64,000 nt of DNA from Herbidospora solisilvae (GTDB lineage: Bacteria > Actinomycetota > Actinomycetes > Streptosporangiales > Streptosporangiaceae). This document shows, piece by piece, positions 61,421 through 64,000 of this stretch; position 1 is the first letter of the stretch; the number at the start of each line of letters is the position of its first letter. The stretch spans positions 611,186-675,185 of the forward strand of contig NZ_WXEW01000005.1 of assembly GCF_009901565.1 (NCBI RefSeq), read 5' to 3'. Made by a program: the position numbers and the translations under genes. The notes under the pieces are model-generated. The model saw nothing but the letters and a program-made list of their open reading frames with translations. It was not told the DNA's origin and did not search any database.

Positions 61421-63234
61421 AAAGCGCTCTCCGGCAGGTCCATCAGCTCCTGCGTGGTCGCCGTGAGCATGCGGCGCTCCGACGCGATGCGGGGCAGCAC
61501 GTTGCCGGCGAAGAAGGTCGCCGCGGCGACCTTGCCGGCGTAGAAGTCGTCGTCCTGGGACTCCAGTGCCTTGAGGGCGATCTCGGCCTGCCGGAGCAGC
61601 AGCCATCCGATGAGCAGGTCGCCGAGGGCCATCAGGAACCGGGTGGTGTTGAGGCCGACCTTGTAGACCTCCTTCGGCGACTCCAGCGACGAGATCGCCC
61701 AGCCGGCCATGACGTCGGCCATCGCCCTGACCTCGCCGGCGGCCTCGCCGAGCAGGCCGCGCTCGACCTTGAGGCGGCCGTTGCCGGCCTCGGAGTCGGC
61801 GAACGCCTTGATCTGGCCGAGGATCTCGCCCAGGGCGGCGCCCTGGTTGCGCAGGATCTTGCGGAAGAACAGGTCCAGGCCCTGGATCGCCGTGGTGCCC
61901 TCGTAGAGGGAGTCGATCTTGGCGTCGCGGATGTACTGCTCGATCGGGTAGTCCTGCAGGAAGCCGGACCCGCCGAGGGTCTGCAGCGACCGGGCCAGCA
62001 TCTCGTAGGAGCGCTCGGAGCCGACGCCCTTGACCACCGGCAGCAGCAGGTCGTTGATCGCCTCGGCCATCTCGTCGCGGCGGCCCTCGGCCGTGGCGAC
62101 CTGGATGGAATCCTGGAAGGTGGCCGTGTAGAGCACCAGCGCGCGCATGCCCTCGGCGTAGGCCTTCTGGAGCATCAGCTCGCGGCGGACGTCGGGGTGG
62201 GCCGTGATGGGCACGCGCGGGGCGGTCTTGTCGGCCATCTTGGTCAGGTCGGCGCCCTGGAGGCGGTTCTTGGCGTAGTCGAGGGCGTTGAGGTAGCCCG
62301 TGGAGAGCGTGGCGATGGCCTTGGTGCCGACCATCATGCGGGCGTTCTCGATCACCGTGAACATCTGGCGGATGCCCTCATGGACGTCGCCGACCAGGTA
62401 GCCGATGGCCGGGTGCTTGTCGCCGAAGGTGAGTTCGCAGGTCGTGGAGACCTTCAGGCCCATCTTCTTCTCGACGTTGGTGACGTAGACGCCGTTGCGC
62501 TCCTTGAGCTCGCCGGTCTCCAGGTCGACCAGGAACTTGGGCACCAGGAACAGCGACAGGCCCTTGGTGCCGGGGCCGTGGCCCTCGGGGCGGGCCAGCA
62601 CGAGGTGGAAGATGTTCTCGGCCATGTCGTGCTCGGCGCTGGTGATGAAGCGCTTGACGCCCTCGATGTGCCAGGTGCCGTCGTCCTGCCGCGTCGCCTT
62701 GGTGCGCCCGGCGCCGACGTCGGAGCCCGCGTCGGGCTCGGTGAGGACCATGGTGGAGCCCCAGCGGCGGTCGACGGCGAGCTGGGCGAACCTCTTCTGC
62801 TCCTCGGTGCCCAGGTGGTAGAGCACGTGGGCGAACTGCGGCCCGCAGGCGAACATCCACACGGCGGGGTTGGCGCCCAGCACCATCTCGGCGACGGCCC
62901 AGCTCAGGGAACGCGGACCGGGGGTGCCGCCCAGCTCAGGCTGGAGCTCCAGACGCCACCACTCGGCGTCGACCCAGGCGTTGTACGACTCCACGAAGCT
63001 CTTGGGCATCGTCACGGTGCCCGTGGCGGGGTCGAAGACCGGCGGGTTGCGGTCGGCGTCGGTGAACGAGGCGGCCAGCGGCCCCTCGGCCAGCCGCACG
63101 ACCTCGTCGAGGATCGCGTGGGCGGTCTCCTCGTCGATCTCCGCGAACGGCCCGGTGCCGAAGAGTTCACCCCGGTTGAAGACCTCGAAGAGGTTGAACT
63201 CCAGATCGCGGATGTTGCTCTTGTAGTGGCCCAT
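61417..63234 (-). CDS. Acyl-CoA dehydrogenase, long (about 600-residue) type
   Basis: 605 residues from ATG 63234. FAD domain with [19 protein letters not shown] and FITSAEHD, catalytic Glu in [15 protein letters not shown], and a C-terminal extension of about 120 residues typical of FadE5/VLCAD-like actinobacterial enzymes. Acts in fatty-acid beta-oxidation with ETF. Two near-identical 16-bp repeats sit in its promoter (63256-63298). Confidence 0.9.
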   Translation of the reverse strand: MGHYKSNIRDLEFNLFEVFNRGELFGTGPFAEIDEETAHAILDEVVRLAEGPLAASFTDADRNPPVFDPATGTVTMPKSFVESYNAWVDAEWWRLELQPELGGTPGPRSLSWAVAEMVLGANPAVWMFACGPQFAHVLYHLGTEEQKRFAQLAVDRRWGSTMVLTEPDAGSDVGAGRTKATRQDDGTWHIEGVKRFITSAEHDMAENIFHLVLARPEGHGPGTKGLSLFLVPKFLVDLETGELKERNGVYVTNVEKKMGLKVSTTCELTFGDKHPAIGYLVGDVHEGIRQMFTVIENARMMVGTKAIATLSTGYLNALDYAKNRLQGADLTKMADKTAPRVPITAHPDVRRELMLQKAYAEGMRALVLYTATFQDSIQVATAEGRRDEMAEAINDLLLPVVKGVGSERSYEMLARSLQTLGGSGFLQDYPIEQYIRDAKIDSLYEGTTAIQGLDLFFRKILRNQGAALGEILGQIKAFADSEAGNGRLKVERGLLGEAAGEVRAMADVMAGWAISSLESPKEVYKVGLNTTRFLMALGDLLIGWLLLRQAEIALKALESQDDDFYAGKVAAATFFAGNVLPRIASERRMLTATTQELMDLPESAF

Positions 63235-63255
63235 CACCGCTCCTCCGATACGAGT

Positions 63256-63298
63256 GCTACTGATGAGTAACTCTACCGGAATGCTACCCGTCAGTAAC
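63256..63298. promoter_or_regulatory. Two operator-like repeats before the acyl-CoA dehydrogenase
   Basis: GCTACTGATGAGTAAC (63256-63271) and GCTACCCGTCAGTAAC (63283-63298) start 27 bases apart, each partly palindromic (GTTACT...GTAGC). They fit a TetR-type fatty-acid regulator. Confidence 0.6.
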
Positions 63299-63379
63299 CC
63301 CCCGAAAGCGGTTATTTCGCACTCTGAGACGACAGTGCGCCGGGCCGCGGACGCGACCCGGCGCACGATCCGCCACCTG

Positions 63380-63826
63380 CTAGTTCTTCACGGCCCGCCC
63401 GCGCATGGTGGTGGCCACGATCGCGGTCAGCAGGTAGATCCACGCGCCGCCCCAGGCGGCGTCCCAGGCGGCGCCGAAGACCCCGTCGCCGTCGAGCACG
63501 AGCTCGATCGGGTACATCAGGATCGCGGCGCCGGCCGCCGGGTAGAGCGAGAAGCGCCACGGGTGGCGCAGCGACCAGTTCCTGGCCTGCCGGGTGACCC
63601 GGTCGCCGGTGTCGGGCTTGGAGATCGCGCCGATGGCGGCGACGAGAGTGAACAGGGTGACCCCCACGCCCAGCGCCCAGGCCAGGTCGGCCGATCCGGT
63701 GATGAGTCCGAGGAGCAGGCTGGCCGTCGCGACCGCCCCGCCGGTGACGGCCGCGGCCTTCCAGGGCGCGCCACGCAGGGCCGCGCCGGCGAGCGACATC
63801 TCGTCGCGTCGAGTCAGTTCGTTCAT
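63380..63826 (-). CDS. Small integral membrane protein
   Basis: 148 residues with four hydrophobic segments (about 25-42, 47-67, 95-107, 125-140) and a basic loop ([20 protein letters not shown]). No recognised family or function. Confidence 0.7.
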   Translation of the reverse strand: MNELTRRDEMSLAGAALRGAPWKAAAVTGGAVATASLLLGLITGSADLAWALGVGVTLFTLVAAIGAISKPDTGDRVTRQARNWSLRHPWRFSLYPAAGAAILMYPIELVLDGDGVFGAAWDAAWGGAWIYLLTAIVATTMRGRAVKN

Positions 63827-63903
63827 GTATCAAGAGTGCCTAATCGGGCGCTTTGCCCACATCGGGGAAGCCCCTGACCGCTCCCTGAGGCATCCTGGAC
63901 CCC

Positions 63904-64000
63904 ATGTCCGCAAGCCACCACCCGACCTTCCGGCCGGCCACCCGCGACGACGTGCCGCGCATCGTCGACCTGCTGGCCGACGACGAGATCTCCCGGTCCC
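63904..64000 (+). CDS. GNAT-family acetyltransferase, 5' part
   Basis: Only the first 32 codons lie in the window. FRPATRDDVPRIVDLLADDE is the typical first strand and helix of a GNAT N-acetyltransferase. The 3' end is beyond the right edge. Confidence 0.65.
   Translation, partial: MSASHHPTFRPATRDDVPRIVDLLADDEISRS

Overview
The window comes from a high-GC filamentous actinomycete. BldC and WhiB regulators, the purS/purQ/purL and purF/purM clusters, a valine dehydrogenase next to bldC, DUF3073, GAF-ANTAR and STAS regulators, and many GTG starts with ATGA/GTGA overlaps all fit the Streptosporangiales/Streptomyces group. I would lean to Streptosporangiaceae but cannot prove it from sequence alone.

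Layout. 1-8.6 kb: the 3' part of the window's first gene is an ice-binding-like (DUF3494) secreted protein with a Thr/Pro/Ser repeat tail running off the left edge; then an L,D-transpeptidase lipoprotein, a decayed nuclease pseudogene among short GC-rich repeats, tRNA-Lys, an acyl-CoA dehydrogenase, PspC, an MFS exporter, a small metallopeptidase, a membrane metallophosphoesterase and a tRNA Glu-Asp-Phe cluster. 8.65-24.35 kb: an actinomycete integrative and conjugative element (AICE) inserted in tRNA-Phe, bounded by 52-bp perfect direct repeats. It holds int/xis, an iteron-like region with a 120-bp tandem duplication, a helicase-like replication protein, a SLOG(DUF2493)-PrimPol reading frame, TraB-type translocase, Spd-like and zinc-ribbon small proteins, WhiB, a GntR repressor, a Pif-like Nudix protein, and a low-GC cargo of two modification-dependent restriction enzymes (GmrSD-type DUF262/DUF1524 and SRA-HNH). 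Directly beyond its right att repeat lies a relic of a second, related integrase, so two elements accreted at this tRNA. 24.9-30.2 kb: secreted Lys-rich protein, three tandem paralogous zinc metallopeptidases (one with a broken HExxH), an alpha/beta hydrolase and a polysaccharide lyase 8.

30.3-43.9 kb: GAF, GAF-ANTAR and STAS signalling proteins leading into pyrD; GH20 hexosaminidase with a lipoprotein amidase (cell-wall turnover); LacI regulator; bldC; valine dehydrogenase; DUF3073; purM-purF; a membrane protein and a sterol-carrier-like protein. 43.9-52.6 kb: PhoX phosphatase with a candidate PHO box, a TetR/MFS divergent pair with paired operators, and a coupled adenylate cyclase-Crp-MFS operon. 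52.6-64 kb: purL-purQ, an RsbW-like kinase, purS; a 2-oxoacid dehydrogenase E1a-E1b-E2 operon; a putative peptide-maturation-like protein, a Dabb protein, a large acyl-CoA dehydrogenase with paired operator-like repeats, a membrane protein, and the start of a GNAT acetyltransferase.

The most interesting part is the AICE: candidate arm-type integrase sites at both ends, paired palindromic operators at its main promoter, a candidate clt downstream of traB, several very short translationally coupled genes, the SLOG-PrimPol fusion frame and the restriction cargo flanked by imperfect 28-bp repeats. All function calls are from reading the sequence; no database search was run.
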